In this document: positions 1-10,421 of the stretch, one piece after another
Layout: each line of letters opens with the position of its first letter
Numbering within the stretch: the first letter of the stretch is position 1
Source of the DNA: Cypionkella sp.
Lineage (GTDB): Bacteria > Pseudomonadota > Alphaproteobacteria > Rhodobacterales > Rhodobacteraceae
Direction: 5' to 3'
Length of the DNA: 51,022 nt
Assembly: GCA_025458085.1 (NCBI GenBank)
Contig: JALOTC010000002.1
Location: 1 to 51,022, forward strand
Translations under genes and position numbers: made by a program
Notes under the pieces: generated by a model
What the model saw: the letters and a program-made list of their open reading frames with translations, nothing else
Database searches by the model: none
What the model was told of the DNA's origin: nothing

Positions 1-1433
1 ACCCTTTGGCCTTCGCCTTGCTGACCGTTCTGCCGAAACGTCAGGGGGAGGGTGACGCCGCCCCGCGCGATCATGGCATAAAGCTGGACCATATCGTGCA
101 GACTGACACCGATCCCCCCAAGGGCTACGGCAAGGCCCGGTTGATCCCCCGCCAGCACGGCCCGCACGCCAGCCTTGTCCAGCGCCGACAAAAGCCGCGC
201 AGGGCCAAGCCGATCAAGGATCTGCACCACGGGCAGGTTGAGTGACAGGTGCAGCGCCTCTCGCACCCGGATCGTGCCACGAAACATCCGGTCAAAGTTC
301 TGAGGCGCGTAGGTCCCAAAGCGCATCGGACGGTCATCGATCAATGTTTCGGGATGGGCGATACCCTGATCAAAGGCCAGCCCAAAGACCAAAGGCTTCA
401 GCGTGGACCCGGGCGAGCGCAGCGCCTGGGTCATATCGACAAAACCCTGCCGCTGGTCCGCAGCAAAGGCGGCAGAGCCCACACTGGCAAGGATTTCGCC
501 CGAACGGTGATCTACCACGACCATTGCGATCTGCATCCTTTCGCCCTGTTCGCGCGCGATCTCCATGGCCAGCGCCTCCAGCGCGGCTTGAAGCCTTGCG
601 TCGATCGTCAGGTCATGGCGCGGGGCAAGCGGGTCCTCGGCCCGTGCGCGGTCGGCCAGATGCGGGGCCAGCGCCGGAAAGGGGCGGCGCAGATGGGGCA
701 CGGCTTCGCGCCGGGCGGCAAGCGCCTGATCCTCGGACAGGAGGCCATCCCGCGCAGCCCGATCCAGCACACGGTCGCGCGCGGCCACAGCGCGGTCATG
801 GGCGCGGTCGGGGCGGCGCAGTTCCGGGGCCTGCGGCAAGGCCACCAAGAGCGCTGCCTCTGCCGGGGTAAGGCGCGCAGGCTCTTTCCCGAACCACGCG
901 AATGACGCGGCGCGGATGCCTTCGATATTGCCGCCAAAAGGCGCAAGATGAAGGTAGAGGTCAAGGATCTGGTCCTTTGTCAGCCGCCGTTCCAGCGCCC
1001 AAGCCACCCGCATCTGCCGCAGCTTGCCGTCGATCTGGCCTGTTCCGCTGTTTTCCAGCAGACGGGCCACTTGCATCGTTAGGGTCGAGCCGCCCGAAAC
1101 CACCCGGCCATGCCATGCCGCCTGTACCATGGCGCGGGCAAGGGCGATCAGGTCAACGCCACTATGGCTGGCAAAGCGGCGGTCCTCATAGGCAATCAAG
1201 AGCGCCTTGTAATCCGCATCCACCGCCGCGCCATCCACTGCCAGACGCCATCGCCCATCTGCCACGGTATAGGCGCGCAAAAGCGCGCCGGACCGGTCCC
1301 GCACCTCGACCGAAGTCGCGGGGGCTAAGGGCGGCAGATCGGTTGCCGCCACCCAATCCGCCCATAGGTCATGCACAGCCCCAGTCAGAAACAGAGCTGC
1401 GGCAAGGGCAAAGGCGGCCCGCGCCCCCCTCAT
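1..1433 (-). CDS. pbpC: Penicillin-binding protein 1C (transglycosylase/transpeptidase), 3' end outside window
   Basis: Minus-strand translation from ATG at 1433: MRGARAAFALAAALFLTGAVHDLWADW...AYEDRRFASHSGVDLIALARA...VVSGGSTLTMQVARLLE...RSPGSTLKPLVFGLAFDQG; glycosyltransferase-51 EDRRF and GGSTLTMQ motifs and transpeptidase STLKP motif. Not in ORF track because it runs off the edge. Confidence 0.93.
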   Translation of the reverse strand, partial: MRGARAAFALAAALFLTGAVHDLWADWVAATDLPPLAPATSVEVRDRSGALLRAYTVADGRWRLAVDGAAVDADYKALLIAYEDRRFASHSGVDLIALARAMVQAAWHGRVVSGGSTLTMQVARLLENSGTGQIDGKLRQMRVAWALERRLTKDQILDLYLHLAPFGGNIEGIRAASFAWFGKEPARLTPAEAALLVALPQAPELRRPDRAHDRAVAARDRVLDRAARDGLLSEDQALAARREAVPHLRRPFPALAPHLADRARAEDPLAPRHDLTIDARLQAALEALAMEIAREQGERMQIAMVVVDHRSGEILASVGSAAFAADQRQGFVDMTQALRSPGSTLKPLVFGLAFDQGIAHPETLIDDRPMRFGTYAPQNFDRMFRGTIRVREALHLSLNLPVVQILDRLGPARLLSALDKAGVRAVLAGDQPGLAVALGGIGVSLHDMVQLYAMIARGGVTLPLTFRQNGQQGEGQR

Positions 1434-4400
1434 TCGCCAATCACGACCCGTCCCGCCTCTCCTTGGGCGCGGAACATCGGTTGATACATGTCTTCAACCG
1501 ATGGGGCGGGATGGTGGAAACTGCCGGGAGAGATCGCGCGCACGACATATGCAAGCCGGAAGGGCTGCCCCCCGCTATGGTCAATGGCTGTCAGGAAGCG
1601 GTCCTGCCGGAATTCGCTATGCGCCACATCGGACGTCAGATTAAGCCAGTCGAGATCAGCAACCGCCCCGCCGGACAGAAGGTTCGGGTTGTCAATCTCC
1701 AGCCCCGCGGGCAGGGGATCGGCCACCATCAGCCTTGCCTGGCTGTCCGTAAAGGGGGTGACTTCCAGGACTGTCACCAGCCTATCGCCCATCCGCACTC
1801 CCTCCAGCGAGGCGGGTGTGCCATCAAGGCGATAGTAGCTGCGGCTGATCGCATAGCCATTGCCCGCCGCAGGTTCCGCGACCAGCGGCACCCCAAAGGT
1901 GGTCAGCGTGATCTGCGTGTCCGCCCCATCGTTGCGCAGTTCGATGGGATGATCCGGCCCCGCCATCCGCAGAACCGGACTGGTCGCGGGCTGGCCATTG
2001 ACCCTAAGCCCCTCCGTTCCCGGTGTTCCGATTAGCGCATTGGCCGCCATCAGCGCCCAAGCGGCTTCCTGCGTCGAAAGCCTGTCTGCCGGGGTGGCCA
2101 GTTGGCTGGCCAGAGCCTCCGGGTCCACCACCGCGCTGCCCGCCTCGGCCGCAAGCGTCAGGATCGCCGCGCGGTCGCGATAGACAGTGCCGTAATCCGC
2201 GCGCCAGATTTGCGCCTCCGTCGCGGGGGTGCCATCCAGCCGCGCCATGGCACGGCGGAACATCGCATCGGCGCGGGTGGGGTCCCCATAGCTTGCCAAG
2301 GCCGCGCCAAGCTGGGCTTGGGCCAGAGGCGTTCGGAAATCATCCCCTTTCACATCGGCATAATAGCGTAGATCACCGATGGCTGCCGCCCCTTCGCGCG
2401 CCAGAACCATCAGCGCATAGGCCAGACCTTCGCCCCCATCATTGCTATTGGCATCAAAATCAGCGGCGAAATTCACCTGATTGCGCAGATTGTCCAAAGC
2501 CTGACGGAAGGCGCGGTCTGGCACGGCAAAACCCTGCGCCTGAGCGCGCGACAGGAAATCCGTCACATAAGCATCCAGCCAGAGGTCGCCACTCCCCGCC
2601 GACCACAGGCCAAAAGACCCCTCTGCCCCCTGTTTTGTCAGGATTTCGGCGATGGATTGGCTGATCCGAAGCTCCACATTCGCCGCACCGGGCAAGTCCA
2701 TCGTCTGCGCCATCTGCGACAGATAGAGTAGCGGCAGGGCCTGAGAGGTGATCTGTTCCGTGCAGCCATAGGGATAGGCATCAAGTGCCGCCAGAAGCCC
2801 CGGCGCATTGATCCGCGCCATCGGTCCAAGGGCGATGGTGGCAAAGGCGCCTTCGGACGCAAAGCCCGCGAAAGCCTCGGCATCCAGTTGCAGAGTCTGA
2901 CCACGGGCCAGCGTCAGACGCGTGGTCCGCGTGACCATCGGATCGCCCGATTGCACGGGCAGGGTCAGGGTCTTGGGCAGGACCTTGCCATCCGGCGTGG
3001 TCAGCGTGACTTGCACCTGATGCAGGCCCGCCGCCTCTGCCCGCAAAGGCACGGCCAACACCGCCGTGCCGCCTGCGGCCAGATCAAGGCCCGAAGGCAC
3101 CTGCCCAAGCACAACGCCTTGCCCCGCGACATCCAGCCCCATCCGTCCCGCAGGGCCGGAGGCATGGGTGATTTCGAGAAGCAGGCGGCTTTCATCGCCG
3201 GGCGACAGGAAGCGCGGCAGGCTGGCGCTGACCACCACCGGGTCGCGCACCAGAACATCCGCATGGGCCTGCCCCACCCCGGTCCTTGACCAAACCACAG
3301 CCATGACGCGCACCGCGCCGTTGAAGGCGGGCAGGTCAAAGGAGGTGCGGGCATAGCCATCGGCCCCCACCGTGACCGGCCCGGTGAAGAAGGCCACCAG
3401 TTCCTCGGTCGGCGGGGGGGCTTGCAGCCGCGCCTGCGCGCCCGCATCGCCGCCGGAACGGACCTGCCCTTCGGCCCCGTTCATCCCGTCGATCAGACGG
3501 CCATAGATGTCGCGGATGCCCACCCCCAGCTTGCGCTGGCCAAAATAGTGGGCCGAAGGATCAGGCGGGGTGAAGGCGGTCAGGTTCAGGATCCCCTGAT
3601 CTACGGCGGCGATGGTGGCATGGACAACCTCTCCCTCTGCCGCGCCTGCAACCTTTACCGCAATCGGAAGTGGCCCGCGTGGCGCAGCCTCGGCTGGGGC
3701 TTCGACACTGGCGGAAAGCTGGCGCTTGCCGGGGTCGATGGCGGCGTGGGCAAGGCCAAGCGCGCGCCCCGGAAGGCGGCCCGCCGCCTCATCCATCGGG
3801 CGCAGGACAGAGGCCGTGATATAAACCCCGGCACCCCAATCATCGGTCACGAGCAGCGGGATCAGGTTTTCACCCTCTGTCACCTCTACCGCTTGCATCG
3901 CCACCAGCCGGTTCGACAGAACGGTTACCAGCGCCGTGCCCGCAGCGCGCGGCACGAGGCGCAGTGTGGCGGTCTCGCCCGGCTTATAGGCCGGAGCATC
4001 CAGCGAAAGCTCCAGCATGTCGGGGGTGGAGGAGACATCAGCCGGCGCATACCAGCCCGCATCGAAAAGCGTCGAGGTCGCGGCATAGACGCCATCGCTG
4101 CGGTCCACCCGCAATTCGAACTGGCCCCACGTCACTGGTGCCGCAATTTCCACCGGTGCTGTGCCAAGCTGCACCTCACCTTCTGCCACGACTTCGCGGG
4201 TCGTGACAGGTTCCCAGTTCCAGTTGCCATAGGCCTGATACCATTGATACCGCGTCTCGATCCGGCTGAGCACCCAGCGGGCAGGCATCGCCTCTGGCTG
4301 GCCCGTCGCACCAAGCCCGATCAGGGCAAAGCGCCCCTCGCCACCTTCGGCCACCACACCATCAAAGAGCGGACGCACACCGATCAGCGGCGCATCAGGC

Positions 4401-6865
4401 GCAAGGCCGCGCGTGATCTGACGCTCCACCGGGCGGCCCGATCCTTCGGCCACGCGCAGGGTAAAGCGCGCCTCCAGCGGGCGGTCCGCCGCATCGATGA
4501 CCGGAAGCGGGGCAAAGACGGTGGCAAGGCCATCTTCGCCCGTGCGCAGATCGCCAAAGCTTTCCATCCGGGCAGAGAAGGGCTCGTCATGAAGCCCAAA
4601 ACGATAGCCTGTGAAGCCTGCAAGCTCGCTCGCGGCGCGCACAAGCACCTCGCCCTCGATCGCAAGGCCCGAGGCAGGCGCGCCGAAAAGATACTGGGCA
4701 TCGACGCCAAGTTCCGCGACCTCTCCCACGCGAAGCGGGCTGTCGGGAAGGCTCAACTCCACGCCGATCCGTTCGGGCAGGAAATCTTCGACCAGAAAGG
4801 TCCGGGTGGCGAGAGGCGGGGCCTCCAGATCGGCCAGCATCTCGATCCGCCAGACGCCCCGAGGCGCGGTGCCTGCGATGGGAAGGGAAAAGACATAACC
4901 CCCGTCCCAATCGGCCACCTGATTGCGGCTGTATTCCACCCCATCGGGGCGTTTCAGCACGGCGGTCAGCGGCAGGCCCGCCACCGCCTCGGCCCGGCTG
5001 TCGCGCGCAAGGGCTGTGGCATAGACCGTTTCCCCCGCACGATAGGCCCCCCGGTCGGTTGTCAGGAAAAGATCGACCGGCGGGGCCGCCTCGCGCCCTT
5101 CGACGCCCCGATCCGACAGGTCGAATTCCGGTTCGGTCAGCGACAAGAACGCCAGATCCGCCTCACCCTCCCGCGCGATGACCAGCGCGGGGGCTGCGGC
5201 CCCCGTGCCGCGCGAAAGGCCCGCGTCAAAGCGCGCATAGCCCATGGCATCGGTTTGGGCCGTGCCCAGAACCTCATTCCCGACCGAGATCAACTCCACC
5301 GTCACGCCGACCTTTGCCTCTGCCGTGCCAAGGCTACGGACAAAGACATGCAGGCCATCCACACCCGAAAGCGTGGTCATCCCAAGGTCTGACAAGGTGA
5401 ACCACTGCCATGCGGCTGGCGTTTCGTAAGGATCGGCCCCGGCCACGGCCACCTTGAGGGCATAGGTGCCTGCCGGTTGGCCTGCCAAAGCCTCTGCCAA
5501 CGGCAGGCGGGTCGTCGTATCGCGGTTGACCTCTCCTCCCACCGTGGCGCTGCCGGTCCAGACCCGCAATCCGGTGCCAGTGGCAAAGTCAGCCTCCTGC
5601 CAATTGGCGATCGGTGCGCTAAAATAGCCATTCTGAAAGGCGCGCGTCAGGTTGCGGTCGGTCACGCGAAACAACGCCAGTTCCAGTTCCGGCGCATTGA
5701 CCGTAACCACCGGAACCGCCGCCCCTTCGCCCTTGGGCAACACATAGGCCCGGCCCGGAAAACGCACCTGCGCCGCCCTGTCGCGGACATAAGAGGTGAT
5801 GGCCACGGGTTTCAGCAAGCTTTGCCCATCCGCTGCGGGCAAGCCCGCACGAAAGGTCAATGCATAACGCGCACCATGGGAAAGCCCCTCGACACAAAGA
5901 TTGCGGTCCCCTTCGCGCGTGACTGTCAGCCCCGCTTCGGGCAGTTGGACGAAGTCTTCATATTCCACGCCCGATTTCGACAGGTCTTCCGAGAAATTCG
6001 CGCAGATACGCGGCCTTGGCCCATCGGATTGCACATCGGTTTCAAGGATGCGGAAGCCGTATTTTCCTGCGGCCACCTCCAGCATCAGGGCGGTGTCATC
6101 ACGCGCTTGCAGCGACTGGGCAAGGCGCAGGGCCTGCACCATATCGCGCCCCCGGCCCAGCCTTTCCTGCGCCTCTGCCATGGTCAGAAGGATATTATGC
6201 CGCTCTGCCGCGCCTGCCGCCCGAAGATAGGCATTGATCGCCGCCACATGGGCGCGGTCAAGCCATGCCTGTTCGTTGTTCGGGTCCGCATTCGCGGCCT
6301 GCAACAAAAGCGCGGCATATTCGGCCCAATCGCTTGCGGCATCCGTCAGGTTGGTTGCGGCACCCGTCAGCCGTGCAGCCTCCCCCCATGCTGCGCGGGC
6401 CTGTGCTTCCGCCGAGGCAGCCAGAAGCTCTTCCGCACGCAGCCCGTTTGAAGGATGCACCCGGCCAAGTTCCGTCGCATCATCATGAGCGCGCGTCAGG
6501 TCGAAGTTTTGAAGAAAGGCCAGTTCCTCTCGCGCGGCTTTCGCACGCGGCTCCACGCTTGGATCGGCGGGCAAAACAAGACCAGAGACGGCATTGGCAA
6601 AGGGCGTATCCGGACCGGGTGCCGATTTCGGGAAACAACTGTTGCTGCGCGTGTTGAAGGTAAAGGCCGTGCATTGGCTGTTGGTCAGGCAGGCGGCACG
6701 GCAGGCATCAAAGGTCGTGTCAAAAATCTGTGCCAGATCACCACCAGGCAGATCCACCCCATTGCGGATTTCAACCCGCTGTTCCGGGGTCAGGCGCGCT
6801 TCCTGAGCAAAGCCTGGCAAGGCAGGGGAAAGAAGCAGAAGCACAGACAGGCCAAATACGCGCAT
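1430..6865 (-). CDS. Alpha-2-macroglobulin family protein with N-terminal signal peptide and PAN/Apple-like domain
   Basis: ORF 1430..6904; likely start MRVFGLSVLLLLSPALPGFAQ; Cys-rich PAN-like segment (FDTTFDACRAACLTNSQCTAFTFNTRSNSCFP); MG domains; thioester motif YPYGCTEQITSQALPLLYLSQ. Stop overlaps pbpC ATG by 4 bp. Confidence 0.93.
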   Translation of the reverse strand: MRVFGLSVLLLLSPALPGFAQEARLTPEQRVEIRNGVDLPGGDLAQIFDTTFDACRAACLTNSQCTAFTFNTRSNSCFPKSAPGPDTPFANAVSGLVLPADPSVEPRAKAAREELAFLQNFDLTRAHDDATELGRVHPSNGLRAEELLAASAEAQARAAWGEAARLTGAATNLTDAASDWAEYAALLLQAANADPNNEQAWLDRAHVAAINAYLRAAGAAERHNILLTMAEAQERLGRGRDMVQALRLAQSLQARDDTALMLEVAAGKYGFRILETDVQSDGPRPRICANFSEDLSKSGVEYEDFVQLPEAGLTVTREGDRNLCVEGLSHGARYALTFRAGLPAADGQSLLKPVAITSYVRDRAAQVRFPGRAYVLPKGEGAAVPVVTVNAPELELALFRVTDRNLTRAFQNGYFSAPIANWQEADFATGTGLRVWTGSATVGGEVNRDTTTRLPLAEALAGQPAGTYALKVAVAGADPYETPAAWQWFTLSDLGMTTLSGVDGLHVFVRSLGTAEAKVGVTVELISVGNEVLGTAQTDAMGYARFDAGLSRGTGAAAPALVIAREGEADLAFLSLTEPEFDLSDRGVEGREAAPPVDLFLTTDRGAYRAGETVYATALARDSRAEAVAGLPLTAVLKRPDGVEYSRNQVADWDGGYVFSLPIAGTAPRGVWRIEMLADLEAPPLATRTFLVEDFLPERIGVELSLPDSPLRVGEVAELGVDAQYLFGAPASGLAIEGEVLVRAASELAGFTGYRFGLHDEPFSARMESFGDLRTGEDGLATVFAPLPVIDAADRPLEARFTLRVAEGSGRPVERQITRGLAPDAPLIGVRPLFDGVVAEGGEGRFALIGLGATGQPEAMPARWVLSRIETRYQWYQAYGNWNWEPVTTREVVAEGEVQLGTAPVEIAAPVTWGQFELRVDRSDGVYAATSTLFDAGWYAPADVSSTPDMLELSLDAPAYKPGETATLRLVPRAAGTALVTVLSNRLVAMQAVEVTEGENLIPLLVTDDWGAGVYITASVLRPMDEAAGRLPGRALGLAHAAIDPGKRQLSASVEAPAEAAPRGPLPIAVKVAGAAEGEVVHATIAAVDQGILNLTAFTPPDPSAHYFGQRKLGVGIRDIYGRLIDGMNGAEGQVRSGGDAGAQARLQAPPPTEELVAFFTGPVTVGADGYARTSFDLPAFNGAVRVMAVVWSRTGVGQAHADVLVRDPVVVSASLPRFLSPGDESRLLLEITHASGPAGRMGLDVAGQGVVLGQVPSGLDLAAGGTAVLAVPLRAEAAGLHQVQVTLTTPDGKVLPKTLTLPVQSGDPMVTRTTRLTLARGQTLQLDAEAFAGFASEGAFATIALGPMARINAPGLLAALDAYPYGCTEQITSQALPLLYLSQMAQTMDLPGAANVELRISQSIAEILTKQGAEGSFGLWSAGSGDLWLDAYVTDFLSRAQAQGFAVPDRAFRQALDNLRNQVNFAADFDANSNDGGEGLAYALMVLAREGAAAIGDLRYYADVKGDDFRTPLAQAQLGAALASYGDPTRADAMFRRAMARLDGTPATEAQIWRADYGTVYRDRAAILTLAAEAGSAVVDPEALASQLATPADRLSTQEAAWALMAANALIGTPGTEGLRVNGQPATSPVLRMAGPDHPIELRNDGADTQITLTTFGVPLVAEPAAGNGYAISRSYYRLDGTPASLEGVRMGDRLVTVLEVTPFTDSQARLMVADPLPAGLEIDNPNLLSGGAVADLDWLNLTSDVAHSEFRQDRFLTAIDHSGGQPFRLAYVVRAISPGSFHHPAPSVEDMYQPMFRAQGEAGRVVIGE

Positions 6866-7041
6866 GATCACAATCCTCGATCCACAACACTGACAGGGTG
6901 CCACGGTGTCTCAGAGTCGCGCAAGCGCGCCGGTGGCGCAGGCCCGCATCCGGTGCAGGCGTTAAGGCGCGATTCACCTTCCTCCTCCTATGGTCCGATC
7001 AAAGGCGCTTGGCAGAAGGCAAGGCGGGTGGACGGCGGCAG

Positions 7042-9564
7042 ATGGACCTGACCGAACGGTTGGTAAAGGAACGCAGGGCGCGACTCGCGGCGGAACGGCT
7101 TTTGGAACACAAAAGCCGAGAGCTTTTTGCTGCGAATGAACGGCTTGCCCTGCATGCGCGCGCGCTGTCCGAACAGGTGGTGCAACAGCGCAGCGCCGCC
7201 CATTCCGCGCGGTCAGAGGCGGCCGCACTCAAGGGTCAGAACGCCCGCTTCCTTGCCGAACTGGAACGCGCGCATACCGCCTCTGTCATGGCGGAAAGGC
7301 GTTTGCGCGACTCGATTGATGCCATTCCCGATGGCTTTGCCGTCTTTGACGCCGAACAGCGGTTGATCATCGCAAACCGCGCCTTTCTGGCGCATTTCGG
7401 CACGGATGGGGTCGCCCCCGGTCTGTCCTGCCACGAAATCTTGCGCCGCAGTGCCGCCGCGGGCCTTATCCGATTGGGGGAGGAAACCGCAGAGGATTGG
7501 GCCTGCCGGATCCTGCGCCGGTGGGAGTCTGACCCGATCCCGCCCGAAGTGATCCAACTTGCCAATGGCAATTACCTCCGCCTTGTCGACCGCCGCGCCC
7601 GCGACGGCGACATGGTCACCCTCGCCCTCGATATCACCGATCAGATGCGCATCTGGGCCGCGATCGAGGCGATCCCCGATGGTTTTGTTCTATTTGACAG
7701 GGAGGACAGGCTTTTGACCTGCAATCAGCGTTATCGCGCATTCTATCCCGAAACCGCGCCTGCCATGGTGCCAGGTGCCCGATTTGAGGATATTCTGCGC
7801 CATGGCCTCGACCATGGCCAATTCCCCGATGCCAAAGGGCGGGAGGCAGAATGGCTCTCGGAACGCTTGCGCCTGCATCGCGCGCCACAGGCGATGATCG
7901 AACAGGAATTGCCCGATGGCCGGTGGCTGCGGGCGCTGGAGCAGGAAACGCCAGATGGCGGGCGCGTCGGCCTGCGGGTCGACATCACCGAAATGAAACG
8001 CCAACAAGCAGATCTGGAGGCGGCGCGGCTTCTGGCAGAGGCGGCGAACCGGGCGAAATCAGCATTTTTGGCCAATATGAGCCATGAGATCCGTACCCCC
8101 ATGAATGGGGTGGTCGGCATGGCCGAACTCTTGTGCGACACCGATCTGACAGAGGAGCAAAGGCTATTTGCCGAAACGATCAAAAGCTCGGGCGAGGCGT
8201 TGCTCGTCATCATCAACGATATCCTCGATTATTCCAAGATCGAGGCGGAGCGTCTGACGCTTTACCCTGAACCCTTTGATCTGGAACGCATGATCCATGA
8301 GGTGGCGATGCTTTTGCAACCTCGGGCGCGGGCCAAGGGGATCGATATCCTGATCGATTTCGACATGTTCCTTCCTACGCGCTTTATCGGCGATCCGGGG
8401 CGGTTGCGGCAGGTGCTGACGAATTTGGCAGGCAATGCGGTCAAATTCACCGAAACCGGCCATGTGCTGATCCGCGTTGTGGGAATAGAAGATTTGGGTG
8501 GCCACCGACAGGTGCATGTGACCGTCGAAGATACCGGCATTGGCATCGCGCCCGAACATCTTTCCGCTATCTTTGACGAGTTCAGTCAGGTCGAAAGCCA
8601 ACAGAACCGCAAATTCGAAGGCACCGGCCTCGGCCTGGCCATCACGCGCCGCCTTGTCGAACGTATGGGGGGGGAAGTCTGGGTGGAAAGCGAACCGGGG
8701 CGCGGGTCCTGTTTCGGTTTCCGCCTTTCGCTGCCCGTGGCGGAAGACGCGGGTCCCTTGCGCGCACCCATCCCCGTGCGGCGGGTTCTGGTGGTCGATG
8801 ACCAATTCATCAACCGTACGATTCTTGAACGCCAGCTTGCCCCCCATGATGTGGCGGTGACACTGTGCCGTTCCGCGGCAGATGCACTGGCCACGCTTCG
8901 GCAGGATTGCCGATTTGATGCGATCCTGACCGATCATGAAATGCCAGAGATGGATGGGATCGACCTTGCCCGCGCCCTGCGCGCGGCCGAGATCACGATT
9001 CCCGTCCTGATCCTATCCTCCAACCCGGCGGCGGCGCGCGAAAAGGCGGCGGGGTTGGACCTTGCGGGACTTTTGCAAAAGCCCGTCCTGCGGGCAGAGC
9101 TTTACCGCCAATTGCAAACGCTTGCCCCCGCCACCCCGCCTGCGGCCCCCACCCCCCCACCCGGCCGTCGCCCGATGCGCGTGCTGGCCGCCGAGGATAA
9201 CCGCACCAACCGGCTTGTCTTTGCCAAGATGGTAAAGGACTGCGGGATCGAACTGGAATTTGCCGAAAACGGGCGCGAGGCGGTGGAAAGGTTCCGCGAC
9301 TGGAAGCCTGACCTCGTTTTCATGGATATCTCCATGCCCGAAATGGACGGGAGGGAGGCCGCGCGCACCATCCGCGCCTTGGAGGCCGGGCGATCTCACG
9401 TCCCCATCGTCGCTCTCACAGCCCATGCGATGGAGGGTGATGAAGCGGCGATCTTGTCCTCGGGCATGGATCGGTATCTGACCAAACCGCTGAAGAAATC
9501 GGCCATTACCGCCCTGATGGCCGAATTCTGCCCTGAAAGCGCTGTGCCAGTGGCGACCGGATGA
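7042..9564 (+). CDS. PAS-domain hybrid sensor histidine kinase with two C-terminal receiver domains
   Basis: MDLTERLVKERRARLAAERLLEHKSREL; two PAS segments (DSIDAIPDGFAVFDAEQRLIIAN; AAIEAIPDGFVLFDREDRLLTCN); HisKA FLANMSHEIRTPMNGVVGMAELL; HATPase DTGIGI/GTGLGLAI; two REC domains (VLVVDDQFINR..., VLAAEDNRTNR...FMDISMPEMDG). Confidence 0.95.
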   Translation: MDLTERLVKERRARLAAERLLEHKSRELFAANERLALHARALSEQVVQQRSAAHSARSEAAALKGQNARFLAELERAHTASVMAERRLRDSIDAIPDGFAVFDAEQRLIIANRAFLAHFGTDGVAPGLSCHEILRRSAAAGLIRLGEETAEDWACRILRRWESDPIPPEVIQLANGNYLRLVDRRARDGDMVTLALDITDQMRIWAAIEAIPDGFVLFDREDRLLTCNQRYRAFYPETAPAMVPGARFEDILRHGLDHGQFPDAKGREAEWLSERLRLHRAPQAMIEQELPDGRWLRALEQETPDGGRVGLRVDITEMKRQQADLEAARLLAEAANRAKSAFLANMSHEIRTPMNGVVGMAELLCDTDLTEEQRLFAETIKSSGEALLVIINDILDYSKIEAERLTLYPEPFDLERMIHEVAMLLQPRARAKGIDILIDFDMFLPTRFIGDPGRLRQVLTNLAGNAVKFTETGHVLIRVVGIEDLGGHRQVHVTVEDTGIGIAPEHLSAIFDEFSQVESQQNRKFEGTGLGLAITRRLVERMGGEVWVESEPGRGSCFGFRLSLPVAEDAGPLRAPIPVRRVLVVDDQFINRTILERQLAPHDVAVTLCRSAADALATLRQDCRFDAILTDHEMPEMDGIDLARALRAAEITIPVLILSSNPAAAREKAAGLDLAGLLQKPVLRAELYRQLQTLAPATPPAAPTPPPGRRPMRVLAAEDNRTNRLVFAKMVKDCGIELEFAENGREAVERFRDWKPDLVFMDISMPEMDGREAARTIRALEAGRSHVPIVALTAHAMEGDEAAILSSGMDRYLTKPLKKSAITALMAEFCPESAVPVATG

Positions 9565-9566
9565 TC

Positions 9567-10361
9567 TTAGGCGGCGGCAGCCCCTGCATCGGCGCGGGCA
9601 AAAACCATCCTGTCACCTGTGGATTGGTCTGGCCGGTACCGGTAGCCGCCAAGGTCGAAGCCGCGCAAAGCCTCCGGGGCGGTGACCCGGTTTTCACAGA
9701 CAAAACGCGCCATCATCCCCCGCGCGCGCTTGGCGTGAAAGCTGACGATCCGGCCTTCGCCATCCTTTTCTTCAAGGAAAACGGGCGTAATGACCCGCAA
9801 CTTGAGCGAGGGCCGATGTGCGGCTTCGAAATATTCCACGCTGGCGCAGTTGAGCAGAATGTCTGTTCCCTGCTCGGCGGCAAGGGTGTTCAGCGCCTCG
9901 GCGATCTGGTCACCCCAAAAGGCATACAAATCCGCCCCCGCCGCATTGGCCAGACGGCTGCCCATTTCCAACCGATAGGCCTGAATCGCATCAAAAGGGC
10001 GCAAAAGGCCATAAAGCCCGGACAAGATGCGCAAATGCCCCGCCGCCCAGTCCAGCGCGGGGGCCGACATCGTGCGAACATCCAACCCCTGATAGGTATC
10101 GCCCGCAAAGCAATGTATGGCGGGAAAGATCGTGCCGGGCGCAGGTGTTGCCGAGAAGGCAGCGAAACGGTCGCGGTTCAGCCGGGCAAGGCTTTCGGAA
10201 ATCCCGCTCAGCTTGCGGATCTGATCGACCGAAAGCTTGCGCGCCTCGACCACCAGATCCATCGCCTTTGCCGCGAAGGCAGGCTCGGTCATCTCATGCC
10301 CATCAGGCAAAGCACGCGGGGTTTCGTTCAGCTTTTTCGCAGGCGAAATCACGGTCAGCAT
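9567..10361 (-). CDS. yaaA: Peroxide stress protein YaaA (DUF328 family)
   Basis: MLTVISPAKKLNETPRALPDGHEMTEPAF...RILSGLYGLLRPFDAIQAYRLEMGSRL...FHAKRARGMMARF. Confidence 0.95.
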   Translation of the reverse strand: MLTVISPAKKLNETPRALPDGHEMTEPAFAAKAMDLVVEARKLSVDQIRKLSGISESLARLNRDRFAAFSATPAPGTIFPAIHCFAGDTYQGLDVRTMSAPALDWAAGHLRILSGLYGLLRPFDAIQAYRLEMGSRLANAAGADLYAFWGDQIAEALNTLAAEQGTDILLNCASVEYFEAAHRPSLKLRVITPVFLEEKDGEGRIVSFHAKRARGMMARFVCENRVTAPEALRGFDLGGYRYRPDQSTGDRMVFARADAGAAAA

Positions 10362-10421
10362 CATCTTCTCCTTTGGCCTGCAAGATATGGGCGGGCGCGG
10401 CCCTGTCCACCCTTTCAAGCC

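Noticed and set aside
3422-5392. 656-aa plus-strand ORF opposite the alpha-2-macroglobulin gene (also 902..2035, 5477..6451)
   Set aside because: Arg/His/Gln/Pro-rich shadow ORF in high-GC DNA, antisense to a clearly conserved CDS.
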